From Streptomyces sp. NBC_00285 (GTDB taxonomy: Bacteria; Actinomycetota; Actinomycetes; Streptomycetales; Streptomycetaceae), in NCBI RefSeq assembly GCF_036174265.1, contig NZ_CP108055.1, positions 4,836,001-4,900,000 on the forward strand: a DNA stretch of 64,000 nucleotides, written 5' to 3'. How positions within the stretch are numbered: the first letter of the stretch is position 1; each line of letters starts with the position of its first letter. The position numbers were made by a program, and so were the translations under genes. Shown in pieces: positions 42,217 through 50,673 of the stretch. Under the pieces are notes generated by a model. It saw only the letters and a list, made by a program, of their open reading frames with translations, searched no databases and was not told the DNA's origin.

Positions 42217-42993
42217 ATGGGCGACACGGGCTCCGCACACGGCGAGGGCAAGCTGTCCGGGCAGTTCTTCGACGCCGCGATCGGACTGCTCCAGCGGGTC
42301 CGCGACGAGGAGGGCGAGGCCGTCGCCGCGGCCGGGGCGCTCCTCGCCGACACCGTCGCCTCCGGGGGCCGCCTGTTCGCCTTCGGCGCCGGGCACTCCT
42401 CGCTGGCCGCGCAGGACCTGGTCTACCGGGCCGGCGGACTCGCCCTCATGAACCTGCTGACCGTGCCGGGCGCCGTGGGCGTCGACGTCATGCCGGCAAC
42501 GCTGGGCTCCGCCCTGGAACGCGTGGACGGCCTCGCGAGCGCGGTCCTCGGCTGCTCGCCCCTCCGCGCGGGCGACGCCCTCGTGATCATCTCCCTCTCC
42601 GGCCGCAACGCGCTCCCCGTGGAGATGGCGTCGACCGCGCGCTCGCTGGGCGTGAAGGTCATCGGCGTCACGTCGGTCGCGTACACGCGGGAGACAAAGC
42701 CCCGCCACAGCTCGGGCACCTTCCTCAAGGACCACTGCGACATCGTCCTCGACTCCAAGATCGCCCCCGGCGACGCGGAGCTGTCCCTGGACACGGTCCC
42801 GGCACCGTTCGCACCCGCGTCCACGGTGGTGACGTCGGCCCTGCTCCAGGCGGTGATGGCGACGGCGGCGGGCGCGCTGGCGGACCGGGGAATCGAGCCG
42901 CCACTGCTGCGGTCGGGGAACGTGGACGGCGGGCCGGCCTGGAACGAGCAGGTGTTCGAGGAATACGGGGACCGAATCTTCTACCGGCGGTAG
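42217..42993 (+). CDS. SIS-domain protein, sugar-phosphate isomerase-like (258 aa)
   Basis: Single SIS (sugar isomerase) domain protein. LFAFGAGHSSLAAQDLVYRA (~residues 50-69) and IISLSGRNALPVEMASTARS form the phosphosugar-binding loops. No kinase or DNA-binding domain is fused. Probably binds or isomerises an amino-sugar phosphate. ATG 42217 is used. It is divergent from dmdR1 and faces the minus-strand small RNA described at 43003-43233. Confidence 0.85.
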   Translation: MGDTGSAHGEGKLSGQFFDAAIGLLQRVRDEEGEAVAAAGALLADTVASGGRLFAFGAGHSSLAAQDLVYRAGGLALMNLLTVPGAVGVDVMPATLGSALERVDGLASAVLGCSPLRAGDALVIISLSGRNALPVEMASTARSLGVKVIGVTSVAYTRETKPRHSSGTFLKDHCDIVLDSKIAPGDAELSLDTVPAPFAPASTVVTSALLQAVMATAAGALADRGIEPPLLRSGNVDGGPAWNEQVFEEYGDRIFYRR

Positions 42994-43015
42994 GAACCCG
43001 TAGGAAAACACAGAC

Positions 43016-43086
43016 GACCCGCGAGCTCTGGTCCCTCCGCCTTACGGCGAGGGAGCCGGCCGGACGTGCCGGCGAGCTCGCGGGTC
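43016..43086 (-). terminator. Three-way-junction terminator-like structure
   Basis: Outer stem of 13 bp: GACCCGCGAGCTC (43016-43028) with GAGCTCGCGGGTC (43074-43086). It encloses hairpin TCCCT(C)CGCC-TTAC-GGCGAGGGA (43032-43054) and GCCGGC-N7-GCCGGC (43055-43073). On the minus strand it is followed by a T-rich tract. Confidence 0.6.
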
Positions 43087-43166
43087 GGGTGACTGCGTTG
43101 AATTGGCCGGCTGCGTGCATCTCGTGCACGCGGGTCCGGCACCGCACTGAATGTGGTGGCAGGCCG

Positions 43167-43205
43167 CTAGCCCGCAGCCACCTCGCGCGTCCGGGTTTCA
43201 TTCAT
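43167..43205 (-). CDS. Mini-ORF, 12 aa (MNETRTREVAAG)
   Basis: ATG 43205 to TAG 43167, with a Shine-Dalgarno complementary to 12 nt of the anti-SD, unusually strong, 11 nt from GGAGG to ATG. It contains two Arg and two Thr codons but no run of one amino acid, so a classic attenuator peptide is not obvious. No family recognised. Confidence 0.4.
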   Translation of the reverse strand: MNETRTREVAAG

Positions 43206-43239
43206 GTACCCGATCACCTCCTTTTCTCACGTAAGCCAC

Positions 43240-43268
43240 ACACTAGGAAGCGTTCCGGCGCCGATCAA
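43240..43268 (-). promoter_or_regulatory. Promoter of the minus-strand small RNA unit
   Basis: TTGATC and TAGTGT with exact 17-nt spacing on the minus strand, matching the vegetative sigma consensus. Predicted start about 43233, ~28 nt before the mini-ORF. Confidence 0.5.
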
Positions 43269-43364
43269 CCGGTTTTTCGAGATGCCGACTCTCAGGCTCC
43301 GGACGGGTGCTGCAGCCGTACCCGTCACCCCGCTGCTGGTCTGGCAGCGATTAGCGTTCTGCGC

Positions 43365-43763
43365 ATGACAATGCGACGAGCGATCCTCAGCGGTTCCACC
43401 TTCGAGGAAGAGATCGGGTACGCACGGGCCGTCGTCGACGGGGACTGGGTGCATGTGTCCGGGACGACCGGGTTCGACTACGCGACCATGACGATCTCGG
43501 ACGACGTGGCGGAGCAGGCCGAGCAGTGCCTGCGGAACATCGGGGCCGCGCTGGCCGAGGCGAAGTGCACCTTCGCGGACGTGGTGCGGGTGCGCTACCT
43601 GCTGCCCGACCGGGAGGACTTCGAGCCCTGCTGGCCCGCCCTGCGCCACCATTTCGGCGAGGTCCGCCCGGCCGCCACGATGCTCGTGTGCGGCCTCGCC
43701 GACCCCAGGATGAAGATCGAGATCGAGGCGTACGCGCGGCGGGGAAGTGGTGACCGTGGCTGA
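43365..43763 (+). CDS. RidA family protein (132 aa)
   Basis: Rid/YjgF-like trimeric protein that hydrolyses reactive enamine/imine intermediates, or a related subgroup. Segments VVDGDWVHVSGTTGFDY, QCLRNIGAALAEAKCTFADVV and the C-terminal MKIEIEAYARR are typical. The canonical catalytic Arg of RidA-1 (KxTxF/RxxV...) is represented here by the VVRVRYL segment. ATG 43365 is chosen. It overlaps the following GNAT gene by 17 nt, so they form an operon. Confidence 0.85.
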   Translation: MTMRRAILSGSTFEEEIGYARAVVDGDWVHVSGTTGFDYATMTISDDVAEQAEQCLRNIGAALAEAKCTFADVVRVRYLLPDREDFEPCWPALRHHFGEVRPAATMLVCGLADPRMKIEIEAYARRGSGDRG

Positions 43764-44214
43764 TCTGCGGATCGAGCCGGTCGTCGGGGACGGCATGGCC
43801 GAGCAGTGGCGACACGTGCACAACGTGATCGTGCCGCCCGCCGCCCTGGCGCTCGACGACGTGCGGGAGCGCGGTCGGCGGTACCGGCTGGAGAACGCGT
43901 ATCTCGGGGACGCGCTCGTGGGGTGCTCGACCGTCCGGCCGCCCGAGGGCGACGACGCGGTGGCGACCGTCATCGCGCGCGTGCTGCCCGATTACCGTGG
44001 GAGGGGTTTCGGGACCGCCCTCTACGAGAAGGGTCTTGATCATGCGCGCGTGCTCGGCGCCAGGGTGATCGAGACATGCGTGCTGGCCGTCAATGGGGAC
44101 GGGACGCGGTTCGCGCGGGCGCGAGGGTTCGTCGAAGTCGACCGGTACGTACTGGACGGCGAGAGCGACGAGTGGATCGACCTGCGGCTGGAGCCGGGCC
44201 CAAGGGCTGTTTGA
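43747..44214 (+). CDS. GNAT family N-acetyltransferase (155 aa)
   Basis: Single GNAT domain. Acetyl-CoA loop LPDYRGRGFGTALYEKGLDHA (residues ~78-98) and IETCVLAVNGDGTRFARARGF as motif B. GTG 43747 overlaps the RidA 3' end, and GTG 43750 is also possible. Probably acetylates a small molecule or amino acid; the pairing with RidA suggests a metabolic-damage or amine substrate, which is inference. Confidence 0.84.
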   Translation: MVTVADLRIEPVVGDGMAEQWRHVHNVIVPPAALALDDVRERGRRYRLENAYLGDALVGCSTVRPPEGDDAVATVIARVLPDYRGRGFGTALYEKGLDHARVLGARVIETCVLAVNGDGTRFARARGFVEVDRYVLDGESDEWIDLRLEPGPRAV

Positions 44215-44360
44215 GCGGATTCGGAGCGTTTTCGGCGTACAACGATTCCCTCAATCTTGCGGGAACCCGGTGTGTGCTGCGTCACGTTCGAGTTGAATGA
44301 TTGTTAGTGAGCGAACCGACGTGCGGTACGTACGGACGCGGCAGCTGGCAGGGGGTCCAG

Positions 44361-45773
44361 GTGAGTGCTTCACGGCGTAGTGGGACCACCGACGAGCTGG
44401 GGCCTGACGGGCCCGGGCCGGACGGTCCGGACGGTCCGGGCGGTTCGGATCTGCTCGCCGCGCTGCTGGACGGGATGGACGCGGCCCTGTGCGCCTTCGA
44501 CGCCGAGGGTGTCGTCACGCACTGGAACCGTGAGGCCGAGCGGATCCTCGGGTGGACCGCGGCCGAGGCCGTGGGACGGCACGGGTTCGCGGGCTGGGCC
44601 GTACGTCCGGCGGACGCCGAGGAGGTCGAGGGGCGGCTGATGTCCGCCATGCAGGCGCCCGGACGGCAGGTGCACGAGTTCGCGCTGTTGACCAAGGACG
44701 GCGGACGGGTGCTCGTACGGACCCAGTCCGCGGCCGTGCGCGGCCCCGACGGGAAGCCCGCCGGGGTGTACTGCGCCTTCAGCGAGGTCCACACACAGAT
44801 CGACCTGGAGCGGTCGATCGCGCTGAGCGAGGCGCTGTTCGAGGACGCCTCCTGGGGTGTCGTGCTGGTCGACGCCGATCTGCGGCCCGCCGTGGTGAAC
44901 GCGCACGCGGCCCGGTCGCTGGGCGTCGGGCGTACGTCCGTGCTGGGGCGGCCCCTCGGGGAGCTGCTCGCCCAGGGTGTGGAGGAGCTGGAGAGCGCGC
45001 TCACCCATGTGCTGGCCGAGGGTGCGCCGCCGGCACCGGCCGAGATCTGGGTCGCGGTGCGGACTCCCGACGGGGAGAAGCGTCGCTGCTGGCGCTGCGG
45101 CTTCGTACGGCTGGCCTCGCCGCTCGCGGAGGAGCCCGTGCCGTTGGGCGTCGGCTGGCTGTTCCGGGATGTGACCGAGGCCAAGCAGAGCGAGCAGGAG
45201 GCCTCGCTGCTGCGCTTCCGGACGAACCAGCTGCACCGGGCGGCCCGGGCGGCCGCCGAGTGCGAGGATCCGGCCGAGGCCGCCGTCGTCCATCTGGACT
45301 TCGCGCTCGCCGGGTTCGCCGACCACGCGCTGATAGACCGGGTGGCCGGGGGTGCGGTGGCCGACGGCGAGGGTTCCGGGCCGGTCCGGCTGGTGCGGGT
45401 CGCCGCGACGCCCTCCGGGGCACCCGGGCCGAGCCTGCAGGCGTCGGGCGCGGCCGGACTGCCCGTGCGGTACGGCGAGGGGCATCCGGCGTTGCAGTGC
45501 GTGGACCGCGCGGGGTCGGTACGGGCGAGTGTGGGGACGGTGTCGGCGGACCGGGCCCGGGAGTGGGCCGTGGCCCGGCAGTGGCCCGGGGATGTGGTGC
45601 ACGCCCTGTGCGCGGTGCTGCGGAGCCGGGGCCGGACGCTGGGCGTGGTGACGTTCCTGCGGGGGTCCGGGAGGGGACAGTTCGAGCGGGGCGACGCGGT
45701 GTACGCGGAGGACGTGGCCGTCCGGATCGCGGCGGCGATGGATCTCGGCGGGGTGGTGGGGCGGGCGGAATAA
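44361..45773 (+). CDS. PAS-domain sensor protein (470 aa)
   Basis: Cytosolic sensor with two PAS domains: LLDGMDAALCAFDAEGVVTHWN near residue 34 and ALSEALFEDASWGVVLVDADL near 155. These are followed by a GAF-like C-terminal half ending IAAAMDLGGVVGRAE. No histidine kinase, GGDEF or phosphatase motif is present, so it resembles the sensory half of a SpoIIE/kinase system that has lost or never had an output. GTG 44361 is chosen for the GGGGG five bases earlier. The first ~30 residues are a Gly/Pro/Asp-rich linker. Confidence 0.78.
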   Translation: MSASRRSGTTDELGPDGPGPDGPDGPGGSDLLAALLDGMDAALCAFDAEGVVTHWNREAERILGWTAAEAVGRHGFAGWAVRPADAEEVEGRLMSAMQAPGRQVHEFALLTKDGGRVLVRTQSAAVRGPDGKPAGVYCAFSEVHTQIDLERSIALSEALFEDASWGVVLVDADLRPAVVNAHAARSLGVGRTSVLGRPLGELLAQGVEELESALTHVLAEGAPPAPAEIWVAVRTPDGEKRRCWRCGFVRLASPLAEEPVPLGVGWLFRDVTEAKQSEQEASLLRFRTNQLHRAARAAAECEDPAEAAVVHLDFALAGFADHALIDRVAGGAVADGEGSGPVRLVRVAATPSGAPGPSLQASGAAGLPVRYGEGHPALQCVDRAGSVRASVGTVSADRAREWAVARQWPGDVVHALCAVLRSRGRTLGVVTFLRGSGRGQFERGDAVYAEDVAVRIAAAMDLGGVVGRAE

Positions 45774-45794
45774 GCCCACCCCGGTTCCGCGGCC

Positions 45795-46466
45795 TCAGGG
45801 ACTGAGCCGCTCCACCCGCCAGCTCCCGTCCGCCTCCGCCACGTACCGCAGCCTGTCGTGGAGCCGGTTCTCGCGGCCCTGCCAGAACTCCACCGTCTGC
45901 GGGGCCACCCGGAAGCCGCCCCAGTGCGGGGGGACCGGGACCTGTTCGCCCTCGGAGTAGCGGGCGGCCAGGCCGGCGTAGGCGGTGTCCACCTGCTCGC
46001 GTGCCTGGATCACCGAGGACTGCGCGCTGGCCCAGGCGCCGAGCTGGGAGCCGTGCGGGCGGGTGCGGAAGTAGGCGGTGGTCTCGTCGCGGCCGGTGCG
46101 GCGTGCGAGGCCGGTGACGATGACCTGGCGGGCCATGGGATGCCAGGGGAAGAGCAGGGAGATGTACGGGTTCCGGGCGAGGTCGCTCGCCTTGCGGGAG
46201 TCGTAGTTCGTGTAGAAGACGAAGCCCCGCTCGTCGAACTGCTTGAGCAGGACCGTGCGGGAGCTGGGGCGGCCCTCGGCGTCCGCGGTGGACACGACCA
46301 TGGCGTTCGGCTCGAACAGGTGGGCCTCGGTGGCCGCCTGCTGGAACCAGCGCGCGAACTGTCCGACGGGCGTGGCGGCCAGGTCGGTCTCGGCGAGGCC
46401 CTCCGCGCGGTACTGCTGGCGCATGGACGCGGGGTCCGGGGAGACGGCGTTTGCTGCGTCGGTCAC
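45795..46466 (-). CDS. pdxH: Pyridoxamine 5'-phosphate oxidase
   Basis: FMN enzyme that converts PNP/PMP to pyridoxal phosphate. Complete pdxH sequence: [17 protein letters not shown]-terminus, [23 protein letters not shown] contact, [17 protein letters not shown], and the C-terminal [20 protein letters not shown] with the conserved Trp/Arg. GTG 46466 is the start. It is divergent from citrate synthase. Confidence 0.92.
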   Translation of the reverse strand: MTDAANAVSPDPASMRQQYRAEGLAETDLAATPVGQFARWFQQAATEAHLFEPNAMVVSTADAEGRPSSRTVLLKQFDERGFVFYTNYDSRKASDLARNPYISLLFPWHPMARQVIVTGLARRTGRDETTAYFRTRPHGSQLGAWASAQSSVIQAREQVDTAYAGLAARYSEGEQVPVPPHWGGFRVAPQTVEFWQGRENRLHDRLRYVAEADGSWRVERLSP

Positions 46467-46506
46467 GCGGTCATCCTGCCGTACGGACCGTCCCGCCACA
46501 GATGGT

Positions 46507-46519
46507 GGCACTGAGTGCC
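46507..46519. promoter_or_regulatory. Palindrome GGCACT-G-AGTGCC between pdxH and citrate synthase
   Basis: Perfect 6-bp arms. A further half site GGCACTC lies at 46539-46545, 49 nt before the citrate synthase start. Possible regulator site for the divergent pair. Confidence 0.35.
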
Positions 46520-46593
46520 GCACGGGCTCCCCAAAGGTGGCACTCGGGGATATCGTGGCGTCATCCGTCGAACACATCACGAGGAGCCGCCTG

Positions 46594-47718
46594 ATGTCCG
46601 ACCACGACCCCGGCGTTGACCCCGGTTTCGTACCCGGTCTCGAAGGAATCGTCGCGTTCGAGACGGAGATCGCCGAACCGGACAAGGAGGGCGGCGCGCT
46701 GCGGTACCGGGGCGTCGACATCGAGGATCTGGTCGGCCATGTCTCGTTCGGCAATGTGTGGGGGCTGCTGGTCGACGGCGCCTTCAATCCCGGTCTGCCG
46801 CCCGCCGAGCCGTTCCCGATCCCGGTGCACTCCGGTGACATCCGGGTGGACGTCCAGTCGGCGCTGGCCATGCTCGCCCCGGTGTGGGGTCTGAAACCGC
46901 TGCTCGACATCGACGCCGAGCAGGCCCGCGCGGACCTCGCCCGGGCCGCCGTGATGGCCCTCTCCTACGTCGCCCAGTCCGCACGCGGGCAGGGCAACGC
47001 GATGGTGCCGCAGCGGGAGATCGACAAGGCCCAGTCCGTCGTCGAGCGGTTCATGATCCGCTGGCGGGGCGAGCCGGACCCCAAGCACGTGGCCGCCGTG
47101 GACGCCTACTGGACGTCGGCCGCGGAACACGGGATGAACGCGTCGACGTTCACCGCGCGCGTGATCGCCTCCACCGGCGCGGACGTCGCCGCCGCGCTCT
47201 CCGGGGCCGTGGGCGCGATGTCCGGGCCGCTGCACGGGGGCGCGCCCTCCCGGGTGCTCGGGATGATCGAGGAGATCGAGCGGACCGGGGACGCCGAGGC
47301 GTACGTCAGGCAGGCCCTGGACCGGGGTGAGCGGCTGATGGGGTTCGGGCACCGGGTGTACCGGGCCGAGGATCCCCGTGCGCGCGTGCTGCGTCGTACG
47401 GCCCGTGAACTGGGAGCGCCGCGGTTCGAGATCGCCGAGGCGTTGGAGAAGGCGGCGCTGGCGGAGCTCCACGCGCGGCGGCCTGACCGGGTGCTCGCCA
47501 CGAACGTGGAGTTCTGGGCGGCGATCGTCCTCGACTTCGCCGAGGTGCCGGCGCACATGTTCACGTCGATGTTCACGTGCGCGCGCACGGCCGGCTGGTC
47601 GGCGCACATCCTTGAGCAGAAGCGAACGGGGCGACTGGTGCGGCCGTCCGCGCGGTATGTGGGGCCCTCGGCTCGGAATCCTCGGGACATCGAGGGGTAC
47701 GGGGGCATCGCCCACTGA
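46594..47718 (+). CDS. Citrate synthase (374 aa)
   Basis: Condenses acetyl-CoA and oxaloacetate, possibly 2-methylcitrate synthase-like. Catalytic His residues in [10 protein letters not shown] and [13 protein letters not shown] and the Asp in [19 protein letters not shown]. Length fits the short type II citrate synthases. ATG 46594 has GAGGAG seven bases upstream. The layout next to pdxH and dmdR1 matches the second citrate synthase locus (citA-like) of S. coelicolor; I leave the symbol blank because paralogues exist. Confidence 0.9.
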   Translation: MSDHDPGVDPGFVPGLEGIVAFETEIAEPDKEGGALRYRGVDIEDLVGHVSFGNVWGLLVDGAFNPGLPPAEPFPIPVHSGDIRVDVQSALAMLAPVWGLKPLLDIDAEQARADLARAAVMALSYVAQSARGQGNAMVPQREIDKAQSVVERFMIRWRGEPDPKHVAAVDAYWTSAAEHGMNASTFTARVIASTGADVAAALSGAVGAMSGPLHGGAPSRVLGMIEEIERTGDAEAYVRQALDRGERLMGFGHRVYRAEDPRARVLRRTARELGAPRFEIAEALEKAALAELHARRPDRVLATNVEFWAAIVLDFAEVPAHMFTSMFTCARTAGWSAHILEQKRTGRLVRPSARYVGPSARNPRDIEGYGGIAH

Positions 47719-47736
47719 GTCGGGTGACTGAAAGAC

Positions 47737-48342
47737 CTAAAGCAGCGCCTCGTCCAGCAGTACGGCCCACTGCTCCACAACCCTCTCGCGGCGAGCGTGG
47801 TCGTCCGTGAGGAGGTTCGCCAGGCCCAAGCCTCTCGCCATGTCCAGTAGGCCCTGGACCGTTTCGCGGGCACCCGGTTTCGACTCGTCCGCGCCCAGCA
47901 GGTCCACGGCGATCCGGTGCGTCTCGCGGCCGACGCGTGCCTCCAGTTCGGTCACCCGGGGGCGCAGTTGCTCCTCGTTGGAGGCGGCGACCCACAGGTG
48001 CAGGGCGGCGCGGAACAGCGGCCCCGTGTAGAGGTCGACGAGGGCGGAGATCACCACGCGCCGGTCGTCCGCCGTGCCCTGCGGGAACAGGGCGCGCAGG
48101 GCCGTGGAGCGCTCTTCGGCGACGTACTCGACGGCCGCGGTGAACAGGTCCTCGCGGGTCGGGAAGTGGTGCTGGGCGGCGCCGCGGGAGACGCCGGCGC
48201 GTTCGGCGACGACGGTCACGGTGGAGCCGGCCCAGCCGTGTTCGGCGAGAGCGGCCACGGCGGCTTCGAGGAGGCGTTGCCGGGTGGCCCGGCTGCGGTC
48301 CTGCTTGGGTCTGCGTTCGGCCCGGTCGCCGATCGCGGTCAC
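47737..48342 (-). CDS. TetR-family transcriptional regulator (201 aa)
   Basis: N-terminal HTH (RLLEAAVAALAEHGWAGSTV; AERAGVSRGAAQHHFPTREDLF) and a helical ligand domain. GTG 48342 overlaps the hydratase stop (GTGA), so it is the last gene of the eight-gene minus operon and probably autoregulates it. The palindrome GCAAGC-GT-GCTTGC at 57889, next to the first gene, is the likely operator. A CoA thioester is the likely effector by analogy with related acyl-CoA-responsive TetRs. ATG 48354 is an upstream alternative start. Confidence 0.85.
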   Translation of the reverse strand: MTAIGDRAERRPKQDRSRATRQRLLEAAVAALAEHGWAGSTVTVVAERAGVSRGAAQHHFPTREDLFTAAVEYVAEERSTALRALFPQGTADDRRVVISALVDLYTGPLFRAALHLWVAASNEEQLRPRVTELEARVGRETHRIAVDLLGADESKPGARETVQGLLDMARGLGLANLLTDDHARRERVVEQWAVLLDEALL

Positions 48343-49076
48343 ACCACCACCCATGAGGGATCCCGTCGTTCCAGGAAGGCTGTCATGCCCTCGCGCGCCT
48401 GCGGCGAGGCGAAGAGCTGTGCCGAGAGCGCGGTCAGGCCGGCCGCGTCCCGGTCGAAGGTCTCCAGCACCCTAGCCGTGAGCAGCCGTTTCGTTGCGGC
48501 CAGGGCCTCGGGGGCGGCCCGCCGCAGACCGTCCAGGACGGGTTCGAGTACGGCGTCCACGTCGTCGCCCGCCGTCGTGACCAGGCCGATCCTGGCCGCC
48601 TCGGCCGCGTCGAAGCGCTCGCCGGTGAGGTAGTGGCGGGCCAGCGCGCGGGGGTCGGTGCGGGGCAGGAGCGGCAGGGAGATGACCGCGGGGGCGAGAC
48701 CGATCCGCACCTCGGTGAAGGCGAAGGTGGACTCAGTGGAGGCCGCCGAGATGTCGCAGGCACCGAGGAGGCCGAGGCCGCCCGCGCGGACGTGCCCGGT
48801 GACACGGGCGACGACCGGTTTCCCGAGCTCCACGATCTGCCGCAGCAGCCCGACCAGCGCGGCCGGGTCGGGAGGATCCTTCAGGTCGGCGCCCGCGCTG
48901 AAGGTGTTGCCGGTGTGGGTGAGGACGATCGCACGGACCTCGGGGTCCTTGGCGCAGTCCGCGAGGCAGGAGGCCAGCTCCTCCACCAGGGCCGCCGACA
49001 GGGCGTTGCGGTTGTGCGGGGAGTCCAGGCTCAGGGTCTCCACGCCCCGCGCGTGTGTACGGCCGATCAGGGTCAT
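48339..49076 (-). CDS. Enoyl-CoA hydratase/isomerase family (245 aa)
   Basis: Crotonase fold: NTFSAGADLKDPPDP (first oxyanion loop), GHVRAGGLGLLGACDISAA (second, with the HVRAGG pattern), LAPAVISLPLLPRTDPRAL. The usual catalytic Glu pair is not intact at AVISL, so it may be a hydratase of an unusual substrate. Neighbours: the ligase stop overlaps its ATG (ATGA) and the TetR start overlaps its end, so translation is coupled. It probably hydrates the enoyl-CoA produced by the operon ACAD. Confidence 0.84.
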   Translation of the reverse strand: MTLIGRTHARGVETLSLDSPHNRNALSAALVEELASCLADCAKDPEVRAIVLTHTGNTFSAGADLKDPPDPAALVGLLRQIVELGKPVVARVTGHVRAGGLGLLGACDISAASTESTFAFTEVRIGLAPAVISLPLLPRTDPRALARHYLTGERFDAAEAARIGLVTTAGDDVDAVLEPVLDGLRRAAPEALAATKRLLTARVLETFDRDAAGLTALSAQLFASPQAREGMTAFLERRDPSWVVV

Positions 49077-50641
49077 GCGCGTTCCCTCAGTTGTCGTCGG
49101 AGGATCTTGCCGGAGGCGGCGCGGGGCACCGCGTCGATGAAGGTGACCTGGCGGACCCGTTTGTAGGGGGCGACGCGTTCGGCGACGTACATCATGATCT
49201 CGCCCTCGGAGAGTTCGGCGGCGGCCGGCCCGCGTACGACGTAGGCGTGCGGGACCTCGTTGTTCTCGTCGTCGTAGACGCCGATGACGGCGGCGTCGGC
49301 GATCTCGGGGTGGGTGAGCAGGAGGGCCTCCAGTTCGGCGGGTGCCACCTGGAAGCCCTTGTACTTGATGAGCTCCTTGACCCGGTCGACGACGAACAGC
49401 CAGCCGTCGGCGTCGACATGGCCGACGTCGCCGGTGTGCAGCCAGCCGTCGGGGTCGATCATCGCGGCGGTGTCGTCGGGGCGGCCGAGGTAGCCCTTCA
49501 TGATCTGCGGGCCGCGGATGAGGATCTCGCCGGGTTCGCCGGTGCCGAGGTCCTTGCCGGGGTCGGCGAGGGAGACGATCCGCATCTGTGTGCCGGCGAT
49601 GAGCTTGCCGACGGTTCCCGGGGGTGCCGCGCTCATGGCGGACAGGGGGACGACATGGGTGCCGGGCGAGAGTTCCGTCATGCCGTACGCCTGGCCGACG
49701 GGCGGGAGGCCGAGGCGGGCCGAGCAGGCGGCGGCGAGGCGGGCGTCCAGTGGGGCGGCGGCGCTGACGATGTACTGGAGGGACGACAAGTCGTACCGCT
49801 CGACCAGGGGGTGCTTGGCGAGGGCGAGGACGATCGGCGGGGCCACGTACAGGCCGGTGATGCGGTGGTTCTGGATCGCCGCGAGGAAGGTCTCCAGGTC
49901 GAAGCGGGGCAGGACGACGACACAGGCGCCGAGGCGCAGGGGCGCGTTCATCAGGGCCGTGAGGCCGTAGATGTGGAAGAAGGGCAGTACCGCCAGGATG
50001 CGGTCCTCGGGGCCCGCCGACATCAGCGGTTCGAGCTGGGCGAGGTTGGTGGCGATCTGCCGGTGGGTGAGCATCACGCCCTTGGGGGTGCCGGTGGTGC
50101 CCGAGGAGTACGGCAGCGCCGCCACGTCCGTCGCCGGGTCGATGGTGATGCCGGGCTCGGGGGCCGTCGAGGCCAGCATGTCGATCAGGGAACGGTGGCC
50201 GGGTGCGCTGTCGCAGACGAAGATCTCCCGTACCCCGCCCGCGAGTTCGGCGGCCCGTCGTGCCGTCTCCAGCAGCGGTGAGACGGTGACGATCCAGCGG
50301 GCGGCCGAGTCGGAGAGCTGCTTGGCGAACTCCTCCGGCGTGGACAGCGGGTGCACGGTGGTGACGGAGGCACCCGCGCGTGTGGCGGCGTAGAACGCGG
50401 TCGGGAAGGCGATCGTGTTGGGGCTGTGCAGGGCGAGCACGTCCCCCTTGGCGACGCCCGCCTCCGCGAGGCCGGCGGCGACGCGGCGGTGGAATTGACC
50501 GAGTTGGCCGTGGGTGAGGGTGGTGCCGTCGGTGCCGTCGATCAGGGCGGGTGCGTCACCGAACTCGGCGGCACGGCCCAGCACCGCGTCGTGGATGGGG
50601 AGTTGCACCGGTTGGACGTCTGCGTACTCGCTGCGGAACAC
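49073..50641 (-). CDS. 4-coumarate/cinnamate-type CoA ligase (522 aa)
   Basis: ANL ligase with the A3 P-loop SSGTTGTPKGVMLTHRQI, A5 QAYGMTELSPGTH, A8 DRVKELIKYKGFQVAPAEL and A10 AASGKILRRQLRE, all intact. The sequence is strikingly like 4CL-type enzymes. From memory, the S. coelicolor orthologue (522 aa) was studied as a cinnamate:CoA ligase; I have not verified this. GTG 50641 has GGAGG four bases before. It probably activates the operon's acid substrate. Separated by 32 nt from the acyl-CoA dehydrogenase gene upstream. Confidence 0.9.
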   Translation of the reverse strand: MFRSEYADVQPVQLPIHDAVLGRAAEFGDAPALIDGTDGTTLTHGQLGQFHRRVAAGLAEAGVAKGDVLALHSPNTIAFPTAFYAATRAGASVTTVHPLSTPEEFAKQLSDSAARWIVTVSPLLETARRAAELAGGVREIFVCDSAPGHRSLIDMLASTAPEPGITIDPATDVAALPYSSGTTGTPKGVMLTHRQIATNLAQLEPLMSAGPEDRILAVLPFFHIYGLTALMNAPLRLGACVVVLPRFDLETFLAAIQNHRITGLYVAPPIVLALAKHPLVERYDLSSLQYIVSAAAPLDARLAAACSARLGLPPVGQAYGMTELSPGTHVVPLSAMSAAPPGTVGKLIAGTQMRIVSLADPGKDLGTGEPGEILIRGPQIMKGYLGRPDDTAAMIDPDGWLHTGDVGHVDADGWLFVVDRVKELIKYKGFQVAPAELEALLLTHPEIADAAVIGVYDDENNEVPHAYVVRGPAAAELSEGEIMMYVAERVAPYKRVRQVTFIDAVPRAASGKILRRQLRERA

Positions 50642-50673
50642 GGTTCCTCCAAGACGGCCGATGCCGAGGCGGC

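Larger units (their letters stand above)
43003..43233 (-). ncRNA. Candidate small RNA with embedded 12-codon ORF
   Basis: Minus-strand unit deduced from sequence: TTGATC at 43263-43268, 17 nt, TAGTGT at 43240-43245, then an Shine-Dalgarno that matches the whole 16S 3' tail (AAGGAGGTGATC), a 12-codon ORF starting ATG 43205, a GCGTGCA/TGCACGC hairpin at 43113-43131 and a three-way-junction terminator at 43016-43086 followed by a TGTGTTTT run. It fills the 371-nt gap between the SIS and RidA genes. No downstream gene is in sense, so it looks like a stand-alone sRNA or peptide gene, not an attenuator. Experimental proof absent. Confidence 0.5.

Noticed and set aside
42725..43201. 158-codon minus-strand frame across the small RNA and SIS gene
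   Set aside because: Its start is not aligned with the strong SD, and the SIS gene on the other strand has a clear domain; composition is shadow-like.
43212..43226. GATCACCTCCTTTTC resembling the 16S rRNA 3' end
   Set aside because: No other rRNA sequence is nearby; it is the complement of an extended Shine-Dalgarno on the minus strand.
46507..46545. CIRCE-like (HrcA) element between pdxH and citrate synthase
   Set aside because: Only GGCACTC half sites are present; the 9-nt spaced inverted repeat of CIRCE is absent.
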